64,000 nucleotides of DNA from Roseomonas sp. (GCA_020249465.1 JADCFP010000012.1:1-64000), one strand, 5' to 3'; positions 8,952-17,116 are shown, numbered from the stretch's first letter. Program-made: numbers and translations. Notes: generated from the letters alone by a model not told the origin.

Positions 8952-9431
8952 CTAGCTTGCTTCAGCCAAAACCAACACCGGGCGTGCGGCGCGTGGTGGC
9001 GGCGCGGTGATGTCCTCGGCGCGATAAAAGCATAGCCCGCCGATTTCGATGATGCTGGCTTGTCCCACCGCCCAGGCTGGCAGATGCGCGGCATCATGCC
9101 AAAGTGTCGCACCACCGGTCGGGTCCGGTAGCAGGCCGGATGCAGCGCGTTGCGCGATGCGGCGACATATTGCGAAGGCAGCATCGCCGGGCGGAATGGC
9201 ACGCAGCGCAGCATGGCGCGGGTCCCGCCTGTTCCAGCAGCCAAACAGGAAGGGCGCGCGGCAAATGGCCGCGATATGACGCGCATCGGGATCGCGCCCG
9301 GCTCTCAGGCGGTTCATCACCATGGCAGCCAGGGCTTCAATCGCGCGCACGGGTTTTTCGGCGGCTTCGGCCCAAAGCGTCATGGCCAGGATTTCGATGT
9401 CAATCATGCGTGGCGGGGGCAGTCTGGTCAT
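8952..9431 (-). CDS. Cell-wall hydrolase (SleB/hydrolase-2-like), last gene of phage-derived block
   Basis: A 159-residue protein resembling the SleB/CwlJ hydrolase-2 family used both by bacteria and as phage endolysins: IEILAMTLWAEAAEKPVRAIEALAAMVMNRL (about residues 12-42) carries the early glutamate of the fold, followed by FLFGCWNRRDPRH, then GATLWHDAAHLPAWA and a final aromatic patch. No signal peptide is visible, so it would need a holin or holin-like partner to reach the wall; the immediately upstream gene fits that role. It starts at ATG 9431 inside the previous stop (ATGA). Position after the large terminase matches a lysis cassette. Enzyme family fairly sure; role as endolysin inferred from place. 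Confidence 0.75.
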   Translation of the reverse strand: MTRLPPPRMIDIEILAMTLWAEAAEKPVRAIEALAAMVMNRLRAGRDPDARHIAAICRAPFLFGCWNRRDPRHAALRAIPPGDAAFAICRRIAQRAASGLLPDPTGGATLWHDAAHLPAWAVGQASIIEIGGLCFYRAEDITAPPPRAARPVLVLAEAS

Positions 9432-9763
9432 TCGCGTTCCTCCATTCGGCGCACGGCCTGTGCCGCGGCAATACCGGTGCGTGAGACGTCTTCGAGTTTT
9501 TCCTCGATCCGGATGAGATGATCGGAGATTCGTCGGTCCAGATCGCGAATGAGCGAAAGCGGCACATAGGTGCGCGCCACTTCCAGCTTGAATTGCGCCA
9601 AATCTTCGCGCGTGCGGGTCAGCGCATCCGAATCGCGTTCGTCACCGCGTTCGATGCGCGCGTGCAATTCGCGGCGGAGGCCGTGGAGCATCCAAAAAAG
9701 CGCGCCGACCACCGGCGCCTCGATGGCGGTGAACCACCATTGGGGGTCAATCTGCATGGACAT
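9428..9763 (-). CDS. Small membrane-anchored coiled-coil protein, holin-like candidate
   Basis: A 111-residue protein with one short hydrophobic segment near the N-terminus (about residues 8-24, WWFTAIEAPVVGALFWM) followed by a charged helical region rich in Arg, Glu and Asp (HARIERGDERDSDALTRTRED and onward), likely a coiled coil. No family is recognised with certainty. A single membrane helix, small size and translational coupling (ATGA) to the cell-wall hydrolase fit a holin or spanin-like lysis partner. The frame is open far upstream, but the ATG at 9763 gives a sensible protein with an AAGG upstream and avoids overlapping the opposite-strand gene at 9853. Confidence 0.55.
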   Translation of the reverse strand: MSMQIDPQWWFTAIEAPVVGALFWMLHGLRRELHARIERGDERDSDALTRTREDLAQFKLEVARTYVPLSLIRDLDRRISDHLIRIEEKLEDVSRTGIAAAQAVRRMEERE

Positions 9764-9796
9764 GCTGCTTGGCCTTGTGCTGAAAGCTTGAAGAAC

Positions 9797-9834
9797 AGGC
9801 GCTGCCGCCCCAGAACGGGGGCGGTGAGACGCCT
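9797..9834. promoter_or_regulatory. Imperfect inverted repeat between the divergent genes at 9763 and 9853
   Basis: Outer arms AGGCG (9797-9801) and CGCCT (9830-9834) flank inner arms CCGCCCC (9805-9811) and GGGGCGG (9818-9824). The structure ends immediately before the GAGGAG ribosome-binding site of the plus-strand gene at 9853. It could be an operator, a terminator for one strand, or an RNA hairpin limiting access to that site. The pairing is read directly; the role is inference. Confidence 0.5.
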
Positions 9835-9852
9835 GAGGAGAAAGCCGGGCCC

Positions 9853-10074
9853 ATGTGGAATGAGCCTTATTTGGAAACCTGCTGCCGTTCAGCGCTGCAT
9901 CGGCTGACGCTGGTGGGCCCGCATGGGCGGCCCGAAGGGCTGAAGGATGGCCCATGCCTGCTGCGTCTGACGGGCATGGCATTGGCCCGCCAGCGCGCCG
10001 ATGGGCGGTTTGAAATCACCGATGCGGGCCGCGCGCGGCATGCCTCGGAAATCCTGAAAACAACGAGCGTTTAG
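9853..10074 (+). CDS. Small winged-helix-like protein, only plus-strand gene inside the phage-derived block
   Basis: A 73-residue protein with a good ribosome-binding site (GAGGAG, 9835-9840). The second half, LLRLTGMALARQRADGRFEITDAGRARHASEIL, has the shape of a winged-helix recognition helix and beta wing (a phrase like GMALARQRADGRFEITDAG is typical of small wHTH proteins). The first half has two cysteines (CC at 10-11). It runs against the terminase gene, and the two stop codons overlap by a few bases at 10071-10074. DNA binding is inferred from shape only. If real it may regulate the block; a shadow frame is the alternative, but the ribosome-binding site and plausible fold argue for a gene. 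Confidence 0.55.
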   Translation: MWNEPYLETCCRSALHRLTLVGPHGRPEGLKDGPCLLRLTGMALARQRADGRFEITDAGRARHASEILKTTSV

Positions 10075-11516
10075 CTGCCGCGCCAATAGACCGCGCGCGG
10101 TGGCGGGCCGGCACGCGCGAGCCGTACTGGTTCCGCAAGCAAACATCCCGCCAGCGCATCCAGCGCATCATCGCGTGCGCCAGCAATACCTGGCGCCCAT
10201 TCCGCCATTTCGGATGGGAAACGCGTACGGAAGATGCTTTCATGCGCGTGCAAGCGGCGCGCGGCGAGGGCGGGTTCCAAGGCACCCAAAATACGATCCG
10301 CCTTGGCGCGGTGGTTATTCTGTTCCACCACGGTGCAAGCGGCACCTGCCTTGGCCAATTCGCGGCGCAGCAGCGCGGGCAGGAAACGCCCAATGCCATT
10401 GGTTTCCACACGGATGACCGGTAGTAGCAAATCCCTGGCAATATCGGCAACTTGCCGGCATTGCTGCGTGGCGGGGTCTTCCGCCGCATCCGGGTCATGT
10501 GTCAGGTAGCGCAGGCGATGCAGGAAGTGATTGCCTTCCTGATCCGCATAGCACGCGGCCAGCACGGAAGAATCGCCGCTGCCAGGCCGGCCATAGGCCG
10601 GGTCCCAATAGCCGCCTCCGGAAACCAAGCGTCGCCCGAGCAGGCTGAGTTCTGCCCGCCCGCCGGCTTCACGATATTCCGGTTCTTCTGCATAACGAAT
10701 GAGCGCGGCGGGATCGAGCCGCGCTGCTTCGGCGGGTAGCGCCTTCAACATCATTTGCCGTTCGAAATGCAGCGGGCCGACACGTTGGCGGAGTGCAGCC
10801 AGCGCTTCCTTCGGGAAGCGTTCTGGCCAGGCGCTGGCGCCGGCGGCATTCATGATCGGCAGCGTCAGGCGGCGATAGCTGCGCAGGAAGGCGTCCTGAT
10901 GCTTAGGATCGCGATAGAGGCTTTCCTCACAATGCGGCGTGCCAACAAACAGAATGGTGCCGCCTGGTGTCAGGATGAATTCCAATTCCGCCAGGCGTTC
11001 CCGCAAGCCAGTGCGCTTGCCGGGCGTGTCGCAATTGCCGGCAACCTCCACATCATCGCAAATGATGACATCGGCGCGGGCACCGGTGATATTGCCGGAT
11101 ATGCCCTGCGCCAGCATAGAAGGATCACGCAAGGCACCGGGACGGACGACGGTGAAGCGATCTGCCGCCCAGTTTTCCGGCACATCGGGCAGCAATTCGG
11201 CACAAAGCGGATGGGTTTCCAGAATGCGCCGCACGGTTGCGACCATGCGGGTGGCAAGCGATGCATCCGCCGCCACAACCAGAATGCGCGTGGAGGGATT
11301 GCGGAGCAAAAGCCAGGCGCACCAAAGCCCGATCAGCGTTGACTTTCCGCAGCCGCGAAAGGCCATCAACAGCAGGCGCCGATCCCCGGCATCACGCCGT
11401 GCCATCAGCCAGCGCGCGATGCGCCGATGAATGGCGGGTGTGTCCTGCGCGCTGCGTTGATTCCAAAGCCAGAGAAATTCCAGGAAATCCGGATCATTCC
11501 TCATGCGGGAAATCAT
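10071..11516 (-). CDS. Phage large terminase (DNA-packaging ATPase and nuclease)
   Basis: A 481-residue terminase large subunit, the motor that cuts DNA and pumps it into a prohead. The ATPase domain has Walker A FRGCGKST (residues 53-60), an adenine-side region RILVVAADASLATRM, Walker B VIICDD (150-155) and coupling motif ILFVGTPH (about 188-195). The nuclease domain keeps the acidic residues expected of the RNase H-like fold: Asp305 in YWDPAYG, Glu371 in VETNG and the aspartates near 449-453 in ARDDALDA. Both activities therefore look intact. It is somewhat shorter than T7 gp19 and is placed, as in T7, after the tail fibre and small subunit. The start at 11516 overlaps the upstream gene; ATG 11504 is an alternative. 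Confidence 0.92.
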   Translation of the reverse strand: MISRMRNDPDFLEFLWLWNQRSAQDTPAIHRRIARWLMARRDAGDRRLLLMAFRGCGKSTLIGLWCAWLLLRNPSTRILVVAADASLATRMVATVRRILETHPLCAELLPDVPENWAADRFTVVRPGALRDPSMLAQGISGNITGARADVIICDDVEVAGNCDTPGKRTGLRERLAELEFILTPGGTILFVGTPHCEESLYRDPKHQDAFLRSYRRLTLPIMNAAGASAWPERFPKEALAALRQRVGPLHFERQMMLKALPAEAARLDPAALIRYAEEPEYREAGGRAELSLLGRRLVSGGGYWDPAYGRPGSGDSSVLAACYADQEGNHFLHRLRYLTHDPDAAEDPATQQCRQVADIARDLLLPVIRVETNGIGRFLPALLRRELAKAGAACTVVEQNNHRAKADRILGALEPALAARRLHAHESIFRTRFPSEMAEWAPGIAGARDDALDALAGCLLAEPVRLARAGPPPRAVYWRGS

Positions 11517-11805
11517 CTGGCAGGGGTGCGGCGGCGAGCGCCTGACGTGCCTCGGCCAGCAGGCGTTCGGCTTCGGTCACTTCGCGTTGATCGGCCTGGT
11601 GTGTGGCGCGGGCGAGCCGTAGCAGTGCTTCCAAATGCCCGAGTGCTGCGCGACAAAGTTGGATATGGTTGCGATGGGCGCGCATCAGTGCCTCATCTTC
11701 TGTCAAGGGATCAAGCTGCAGCACGGCCTCATAGCTGGCGCTCACGCGCTTGATCGCATTACGCAGATCAAGCCCGAGATCAATGCTGTTTTTCCGGCGC
11801 CTCAT
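11494..11805 (-). CDS. Small terminase subunit-like protein
   Basis: A 103-residue, mostly helical, charged protein (NAIKRVSASYEAVLQLDPLTEDEALMRAHRNHIQLCRAALGHLEALL and onward). No sequence signature proves its role, but it is the gene directly before the large terminase and directly after the tail spike, the position of gene 18 in T7-type phages, and its size suits a small terminase. The start at 11805 overlaps the spike stop as ATGA. The 3' end overlaps the large terminase by 23 bases, a coupling typical of terminase pairs. A clear N-terminal helix-turn-helix is not evident. Confidence 0.5.
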   Translation of the reverse strand: MRRRKNSIDLGLDLRNAIKRVSASYEAVLQLDPLTEDEALMRAHRNHIQLCRAALGHLEALLRLARATHQADQREVTEAERLLAEARQALAAAPLPDDFPHEE

Positions 11806-14081
11806 GCCTTGGTTACTCGGGCACGGACGGTACCGGCGGCAAGGTTGATGGCAATGCTGCTGCGATTCCAGGCGGTAACGGTGACGATATTGGTGGCACC
11901 AACCTGCGCAAGCATCACAATGCCGGATGTGGCCAGGCTGAAGGCGGCAGAGGCGAAGTCACCTGGTCGCGCACCTTGCAGCGGGACATTGATTTGCGCC
12001 GAAGCACCAGCTGCGATGGAACCGGGATCCCAGGGCAATTCGGTGGCTAATTCACGCACGCCATGCGGCAGATCAGGCAAGCCATAAAGCAAGGGCGGCG
12101 CAAAAAGCGGATCGCAGGAAAGCCGCAGAGCGCGCACTTCATAGTCCCGCGCGATACGCGCCACGCCAATGATGGCATAAGCCACTTGATCGGCAAGGCG
12201 AATCACCTGCGGCCGCGTCAAGGTTTCGTCATCCATATCGGCGGAGCTTTGCCACCAGCGTGCTGTGGCGTTCCACATGAGTGATTGCCCTGAAGCGCGC
12301 ACCACGGGCGTCGTACCTTCGCTGATCAGATAGCGATCCTGATCAAAACACATGATGGCAAGGCGCGCGCCATCCGCATCGGCGGCAAGTGCAAATTCGC
12401 GGCAATTGCGACTATCCACAACAAAGCCCAGCCCGCGCCCGCCGGTCAGCAACACGCCACGATCCGTGAAGCTGAAATCTTCCAAACCAGGAAAAGCGAA
12501 ATCTTCCAGCCTTGTGGGAGCGAATGAAACGTTGCTGGAAAGGCAGGCGAGCTTTTCAAACCCCCATTCGGCGACCGACCAACGGAAGCGTGCGGCGCGG
12601 AGATTGGGCACGGCAGCGATTTCACGCGACGCATCACGAAACGCAGCGGCCTGGTGAAAGCGCCGTACTGTGGCACCGATGCGGGTGGCGCTTGGTGTAT
12701 AATCCACGTCCACAAGATAGGCCTGGCTGGCCCAGGCCACTTCATAGACATGATCCTGCGCGCCGGCAGTATGGCGCGCGACATAAGGGCTGCAGCCTTC
12801 CATGCGCATGGAGCGTGCCCAGATGGAGCGGCTATCCACCTCAGAGAGAAACGGAATGCCACTGATCGGGCGACCCTTCGCCTGCAATTCAAAGCCAGGC
12901 GCATCGAAGATATGGCGATTATGCGCGATATAGGCACCTGGCGCGGCGGAGAATCGCACGCCAAACCGATCCTTGGTGGTGTGCAGACTGGATGCGATAG
13001 CGAAATGGCCGCCATAATAGCGCACAGATGTATTCCAGGCGGCAGCACTCGCGGTGCGTATATCAAGTCCTATCCGGTTATTGACGATACGCCCAAGCAT
13101 CAGGGTTGTATCCTCAAAGCCGCGTTCTTCGCCGAGTGTGCGAATGCCGATGGTAAAGCCTTCGATCTGCCTGATCTCAACCTGACAAGCGTCCAGATTA
13201 CGGAGCACAAGGCCGATATCGGCTTCATTCTCCCAATCGGAAATGCTCGCTCGGACAACGCGAATACCCATGTAAAGCTTTGTGGCGTTGCGCGTTGTAC
13301 CGCCATCGCCAATGGTGAGCGCGGTCTGGCCCGAGGGGCCGGCATAAAGCAGGCTCCCGCGCATCATCAGGCCCGCGGCACCGCCACCGAGCAGCAGGGG
13401 CTGGCCGGTACGATAGGTTCCCTCACCAATTTCCAAAAACCGATTGGAAACAACGGCAGCATTCATCGCAGCCTGAAGCGCGGGACCATCATCGGCTATG
13501 CCATCACCAAGAGCGCCAAAATCGCGCACGGAGAGCCGTTCATTCAGCTTGTCTTCGACGGAACGCGGAATGGCACCTGGATAAGGCAGCGTTATCTCCG
13601 GACCGTCACGATCAAATATTGCGATATCACCGAGGGAATCAAAGCCGAGCAGCCGGTTGCCGCGTGCCGCGCGTAAGGGCAGCAGCATATTGCCGTCATC
13701 AGCGGGATCAGTACGTACCGCTTGGCTCAGGTCAGCCGCTACCTGTTGCAGCGCGGCCATTTGGAAATCGAGCTCATCATTAAGCGCGCTGGCACGGAGC
13801 AGGCTATTTTCCTGAAAATCTGTCATGCGCGAGAGTATCAGACGGCGACGGAACATTATGCGCGCGCCATTGGCCGGTGCTTCAAGGAAGGTGACTAGCC
13901 CACCATCGGATTCGCCAGCGCCGATAATGGTGAAGCCGGTTCCCTGAATCAGGCCGTCGATACGGATTTCAAGATCGCTATCATTGAAGATGGGAAAGGC
14001 GAAGGTAAAGACGCGCTGCGTGCCATTGGCGATATAAAGCGCGCGTGGCGACACATCGCCGATGGTGATGTGTTCGGACAT
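11802..14081 (-). CDS. Tail spike / tail fibre with T7-type N-terminus and beta-helix body
   Basis: A 759-residue receptor-binding protein. Residues 1-125 resemble the virion-attachment region of T7 gp17 (ALYIANGTQRVFTFAFPIFN, then GLVTFLEAPANGARIMFRR). Residues 184-210 (SVRDFGALGDGIADDGPALQAAM) are the entry motif of pectate-lyase-3 beta-helix proteins, and the following ~350 residues are repetitive beta-rich sequence suited to a right-handed beta-helix, as in spikes that bind or cut capsule. The C-terminal ~150 residues are a separate domain ending SIAINLAAGTVRARVTKA. The frame is intact. It follows the internal-virion-like gene after 30 bases and couples to the next gene (ATGA). The ligand is unknown; a surface polysaccharide is likely. 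Confidence 0.85.
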   Translation of the reverse strand: MSEHITIGDVSPRALYIANGTQRVFTFAFPIFNDSDLEIRIDGLIQGTGFTIIGAGESDGGLVTFLEAPANGARIMFRRRLILSRMTDFQENSLLRASALNDELDFQMAALQQVAADLSQAVRTDPADDGNMLLPLRAARGNRLLGFDSLGDIAIFDRDGPEITLPYPGAIPRSVEDKLNERLSVRDFGALGDGIADDGPALQAAMNAAVVSNRFLEIGEGTYRTGQPLLLGGGAAGLMMRGSLLYAGPSGQTALTIGDGGTTRNATKLYMGIRVVRASISDWENEADIGLVLRNLDACQVEIRQIEGFTIGIRTLGEERGFEDTTLMLGRIVNNRIGLDIRTASAAAWNTSVRYYGGHFAIASSLHTTKDRFGVRFSAAPGAYIAHNRHIFDAPGFELQAKGRPISGIPFLSEVDSRSIWARSMRMEGCSPYVARHTAGAQDHVYEVAWASQAYLVDVDYTPSATRIGATVRRFHQAAAFRDASREIAAVPNLRAARFRWSVAEWGFEKLACLSSNVSFAPTRLEDFAFPGLEDFSFTDRGVLLTGGRGLGFVVDSRNCREFALAADADGARLAIMCFDQDRYLISEGTTPVVRASGQSLMWNATARWWQSSADMDDETLTRPQVIRLADQVAYAIIGVARIARDYEVRALRLSCDPLFAPPLLYGLPDLPHGVRELATELPWDPGSIAAGASAQINVPLQGARPGDFASAAFSLATSGIVMLAQVGATNIVTVTAWNRSSIAINLAAGTVRARVTKA

Positions 14082-14111
14082 TGCGATTCCTTGCGGATGG
14101 GGTGGCCTGGA

Positions 14112-14552
14112 TCAGTCAAGCAGGTTGCGCGATATGGCGCCGAAGGATTGCGTGGCCCGCACGAAGCCCTGGAAATCACCATTGGAGGTGAGCAGTGAAG
14201 GCCGGCCGGCAGCGAGGCGTTGACGTAGAAGATTACTGCTTTCGGCTTGGTCCTGTGCGGAATCGGCAGCCATGCCTGCGGTCAGCGCCGAAGCCGAACC
14301 CTCATCAGGGGAGATGCCGCTGGCGGCCAATCGCGCCCTTGTTGCGGCGACGGTACGCGCCATGACTTCCTGACGGGCGCGCTGCTGTTCAGCGGTTTGT
14401 GTGGCCATGACCTGTTGTTGGGCCACCTGCTGCTGTTGCGCTACTTCCTGTTGCGCGCGGACTTCAGCCTTGCGTTGGCGCTGCTGCTGAACCTGCCCAT
14501 AGACAGAGGCCCCGGCTAGGGCGAGTGTGGCGATAGTTGCGATCTGAGCCAT
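14112..14552 (-). CDS. Internal virion protein-like (T7 gp14-type position)
   Basis: A 146-residue protein: a hydrophobic alanine-rich N-terminus (IATIATLALAGASVYGQVQQQRQ), a long glutamine- and alanine-rich helix (about residues 20-75, likely coiled coil), then a conserved-looking tail with RARLAASGISPDEGSASALTAGMAADSAQDQAE. This composition is typical of small podoviral internal or ejection proteins that follow the tail nozzle gene, such as T7 gp14. It overlaps the nozzle stop as ATGA. Larger partners like T7 gp15 and gp16 are absent. The assignment rests on composition and position, not on a diagnostic motif. Confidence 0.62.
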   Translation of the reverse strand: MAQIATIATLALAGASVYGQVQQQRQRKAEVRAQQEVAQQQQVAQQQVMATQTAEQQRARQEVMARTVAATRARLAASGISPDEGSASALTAGMAADSAQDQAESSNLLRQRLAAGRPSLLTSNGDFQGFVRATQSFGAISRNLLD

Positions 14553-16429
14553 CAGTCATTCATCCTGATTTCGGTTGTGACGGAAAGCAGCGTCAGCGGC
14601 AGTGGAGCGGCGCCGGTGATGCGCCAAAGCGGTGCGATGCGATCGCGCCGCCAACCCATGCCTCTCAGTGTGGCGTCGCCTGTGAAGGGCGTCGGGGGCG
14701 CATCGAAATGATCAACATTGAAGCGGCGTAGCGCCAAGGCTTGCGGCCCCTTGCCCAGATCTACATCCACCGCCGGTGTTTCCAGCAGACGAAAGGTGAC
14801 TGCGACAAGGCGCGAAGGACCGGTGGCGCTACCTACCGGGGTAATCAAATCGGCGGGCAGGGGTTCTATTTCATGTGTGAAGGCAAGACCAATTGCGACC
14901 TGCGTTGCGGGCTCAGCCAGCGTGACAGCACCGCCCGATACAGTCGCGTTTGGGCGTACAGCACCGTTCGCAAGGATGGTGACTTGCCTGCCAGTCAAAT
15001 GGCTCAGCCCGGTCCAGGTTGATTTTGGCATGATTGAAGTGCCCGTCAGGGCCGCATCCTGTATCAAGCCATCTTCAAAACGTTCGAGTGAAATCACACC
15101 TACCCGTTCAATCACACACCAGAGTGTGCCTTCAACTTCCGTAATCGCCAGAAAACTGCCGCTTGTTTCCTGCCGGCTCCAGGCTGTAACCTGTTCGGCA
15201 CGATACAACGTCAATGTGGCAAGCGCGCCATCTTCCGTCACCAGATGCAAAAGACGCTTGCCCTGGTCATAAGCCATGGCGCGTGGTGACTTGATCAAGT
15301 GACGACCCAAAATGGCGAGATCATTCGCCTGATAGGCCTGCTGCACCTGCGTATAGGCGAATTCATAAACACCCTTCCCGCCACGCGAGACAAAAATGGT
15401 TGATCCATCCACATCAATCGGCGGCACCAGGCGATCAACGGGCGAACCCACGCGGGTTTGGCGATTGATCTGAATATTGGCGGGTGTGAGCGGATCACCT
15501 GTCACCATCCATTCGGCGCCAGAGGTGAAAAGCTGCAAATGCTGGCCTGAGAAGACTCCACGAATGGCATTTACCTGATCAGAGAGCAGGCTGAAGGAAA
15601 TCGCTTCATCATCCAAGCCCGTACCCAAATCGAAATTGAACAGATCCCCCGTGCGCGAAAGCCAGAGCCGATTGGGCAGGTCGCGTGATCCGCCAATGAC
15701 TAACCTGTCCTGATGAAAGCAGCAGGTGACAGGCCAACCGCGTGCCGCACTGAAGGCGGCTTCCTCCCAATCCTTGGTGGCAGCGGTGCTGAGGAGAGTT
15801 TGCTCGACGGTTGCGATAATGGTGGTTGCTGAATTCACCGCTGCGACAAGCACGCGCTTACCGCCGATACGCAGCCGCACACCAACATGCTCCACCGTGA
15901 AAACCGCAGCACTGGCCGTGATGGTGATGGTACCATTAATTGCGCTCGGTGTCAGTGTGACCTCAGGTGCCGCAAAACGGAAAAGCGCATCCTGCGTGAA
16001 GGACCAGGGTGTGATGGACCAGCCAGTATTACTGCGTTGGACCTTGTGCGGGCGCATATCGGGATGTGTCAGCAACAGGGTATCGGCATTCTGTGTAAAG
16101 CCGATTTGCGGCAGCATGGTTTCAGTCCAGGGTGCGATCAGCTCCGTAATTTTCAAATCGGCGGCATAGATCGCGAGCTTTCCGCCCGTCAGCACCATGA
16201 GATAGGTCTGTTCGGTATTGAATTCGAACGGCAGCAGCCGTGCCGTACCACTCAGTAAAGCGACATGGCGCAACCCAGGGCGACGCGTAACGCCGCCAGT
16301 TGGTTGGATCACCACATTGCGCAGCCGTCTTGCACCATTTTCATAGGCACGCAGATCTGCGCGGCCGAGCAATTCAGGCGCCAATTCGCCGGCGGTAAAG
16401 CTTGTTTTGGTGCGTTTGATGGCGGGCAT
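14552..16429 (-). CDS. Tail tubular protein B / tail nozzle-like structural protein
   Basis: A 625-residue virion protein. The start, TKTSFTAGELAPELLGRADLRAYENGARRLRNVV, followed by GGVTRRPGLRHV, is the well-known opening of podoviral and related tail structural proteins at the T7 gp12 position. The remainder is beta-rich, including GWPVTCCFHQDRLVIGGSRDLPNRLWLSRTGD (about 225-256), which recurs in this family as a propeller-like segment. It lies four bases downstream of the tail tubular A gene and couples to the next gene. Its length is within the range for nozzle proteins though shorter than T7 gp12. No break is seen. Confidence 0.82.
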   Translation of the reverse strand: MPAIKRTKTSFTAGELAPELLGRADLRAYENGARRLRNVVIQPTGGVTRRPGLRHVALLSGTARLLPFEFNTEQTYLMVLTGGKLAIYAADLKITELIAPWTETMLPQIGFTQNADTLLLTHPDMRPHKVQRSNTGWSITPWSFTQDALFRFAAPEVTLTPSAINGTITITASAAVFTVEHVGVRLRIGGKRVLVAAVNSATTIIATVEQTLLSTAATKDWEEAAFSAARGWPVTCCFHQDRLVIGGSRDLPNRLWLSRTGDLFNFDLGTGLDDEAISFSLLSDQVNAIRGVFSGQHLQLFTSGAEWMVTGDPLTPANIQINRQTRVGSPVDRLVPPIDVDGSTIFVSRGGKGVYEFAYTQVQQAYQANDLAILGRHLIKSPRAMAYDQGKRLLHLVTEDGALATLTLYRAEQVTAWSRQETSGSFLAITEVEGTLWCVIERVGVISLERFEDGLIQDAALTGTSIMPKSTWTGLSHLTGRQVTILANGAVRPNATVSGGAVTLAEPATQVAIGLAFTHEIEPLPADLITPVGSATGPSRLVAVTFRLLETPAVDVDLGKGPQALALRRFNVDHFDAPPTPFTGDATLRGMGWRRDRIAPLWRITGAAPLPLTLLSVTTEIRMND

Positions 16430-16432
16430 GGA

Positions 16433-17002
16433 TCAACCCCTGACCGAAATCAGCGGGAATGATCCAAGCGCGGTAGCGCTGGCCTGTTGGCTATCGGCGC
16501 GCCGTGCGCTGCGGAGTTCCGCTTCAGCCAAACGCGCGAGCAAATCAGCGCGCGAGGTGTTTTCCGTGAGCGGCAGGCAGAATTCAGCAGCCAGGCGCGC
16601 CAATAATGCTGAGGCGAAAAACGGTGGAAAGCTGCTTTCATCCGGTCGGAAAATATGCGTGATTGCCACTGCTTCCACATCTGTCAGCAGTTTACTGCCC
16701 TGGATGCGATAAAGGAGGCCGGTCGCCCGCCCAGCCGTGCCGGCAGAAATGGCGCGCAGGAAATCGGGTGGTAACTGGAAGGCGTAGCTGAATTCTGCAC
16801 TTGGGCTTTGTGCAAGGCGCGGCAGGGCGGCTTGCGTCGTCGCGAAGGACCAGGGGTGGGAAGAAAGCAGGGCATCGCGCACGCCAGGATAAAGGCTTTT
16901 CGCGACTTCCCCTTCGGCGGTGCCATCCTCAAACGAGGCAATGGGTTGCGCGCCAATCTTTATCAACGCGCTTGCGCAAAGCGTGATGGCGGTCAGCGCC
17001 AT
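16433..17002 (-). CDS. Tail tubular protein A-like (T7 gp11-type adaptor)
   Basis: A 189-residue protein starting MALTAITLCASALIKIGAQPIASFEDGTAEGEVAKSLYPGVRDALLSSHPWSFA, the typical opening of gp11-like head-tail adaptors, followed by ALPRLAQ..FSYAFQLPPDFLRAI. It would sit under the portal and connect it to the nozzle. The ATG at 17002 is preferred over an in-frame ATG 16 codons upstream because GGAGAG lies just before it and the family motif begins there. Size matches T7 gp11 (about 190-200 residues). Confidence 0.85.
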   Translation of the reverse strand: MALTAITLCASALIKIGAQPIASFEDGTAEGEVAKSLYPGVRDALLSSHPWSFATTQAALPRLAQSPSAEFSYAFQLPPDFLRAISAGTAGRATGLLYRIQGSKLLTDVEAVAITHIFRPDESSFPPFFASALLARLAAEFCLPLTENTSRADLLARLAEAELRSARRADSQQASATALGSFPLISVRG

Positions 17003-17068
17003 GGGATGCTCTCCGATGTTGGGGGAAGGGGGCGCGGGCGGATAATCCACCCGCGCCAGACGGTGCGC

Positions 17069-17116
17069 TTATTCCTTCGCACGCATCCGCGGAGTTATTC
17101 CTTTGCGCGCATCCGC
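17069..17116. repeat. 22-bp near-identical direct repeat copying the 3' end of the capsid gene
   Basis: The last 22 bases of the capsid gene (17095-17116) recur just downstream of its stop at 17069-17090, with two differences. Read on the minus strand both copies encode RMRAKE followed by TAA, and both differences are synonymous. A short spacer of four bases lies between the copies. It is probably a duplication or a recombination scar at the capsid 3' end. Confidence 0.7.

Noticed and set aside
12654-13676. A 340-codon plus-strand frame inside the tail spike gene
   Set aside because: The opposite frame encodes a spike with a recognisable N-terminus and beta-helix motif; this one has no coherent fold or ribosome-binding site.
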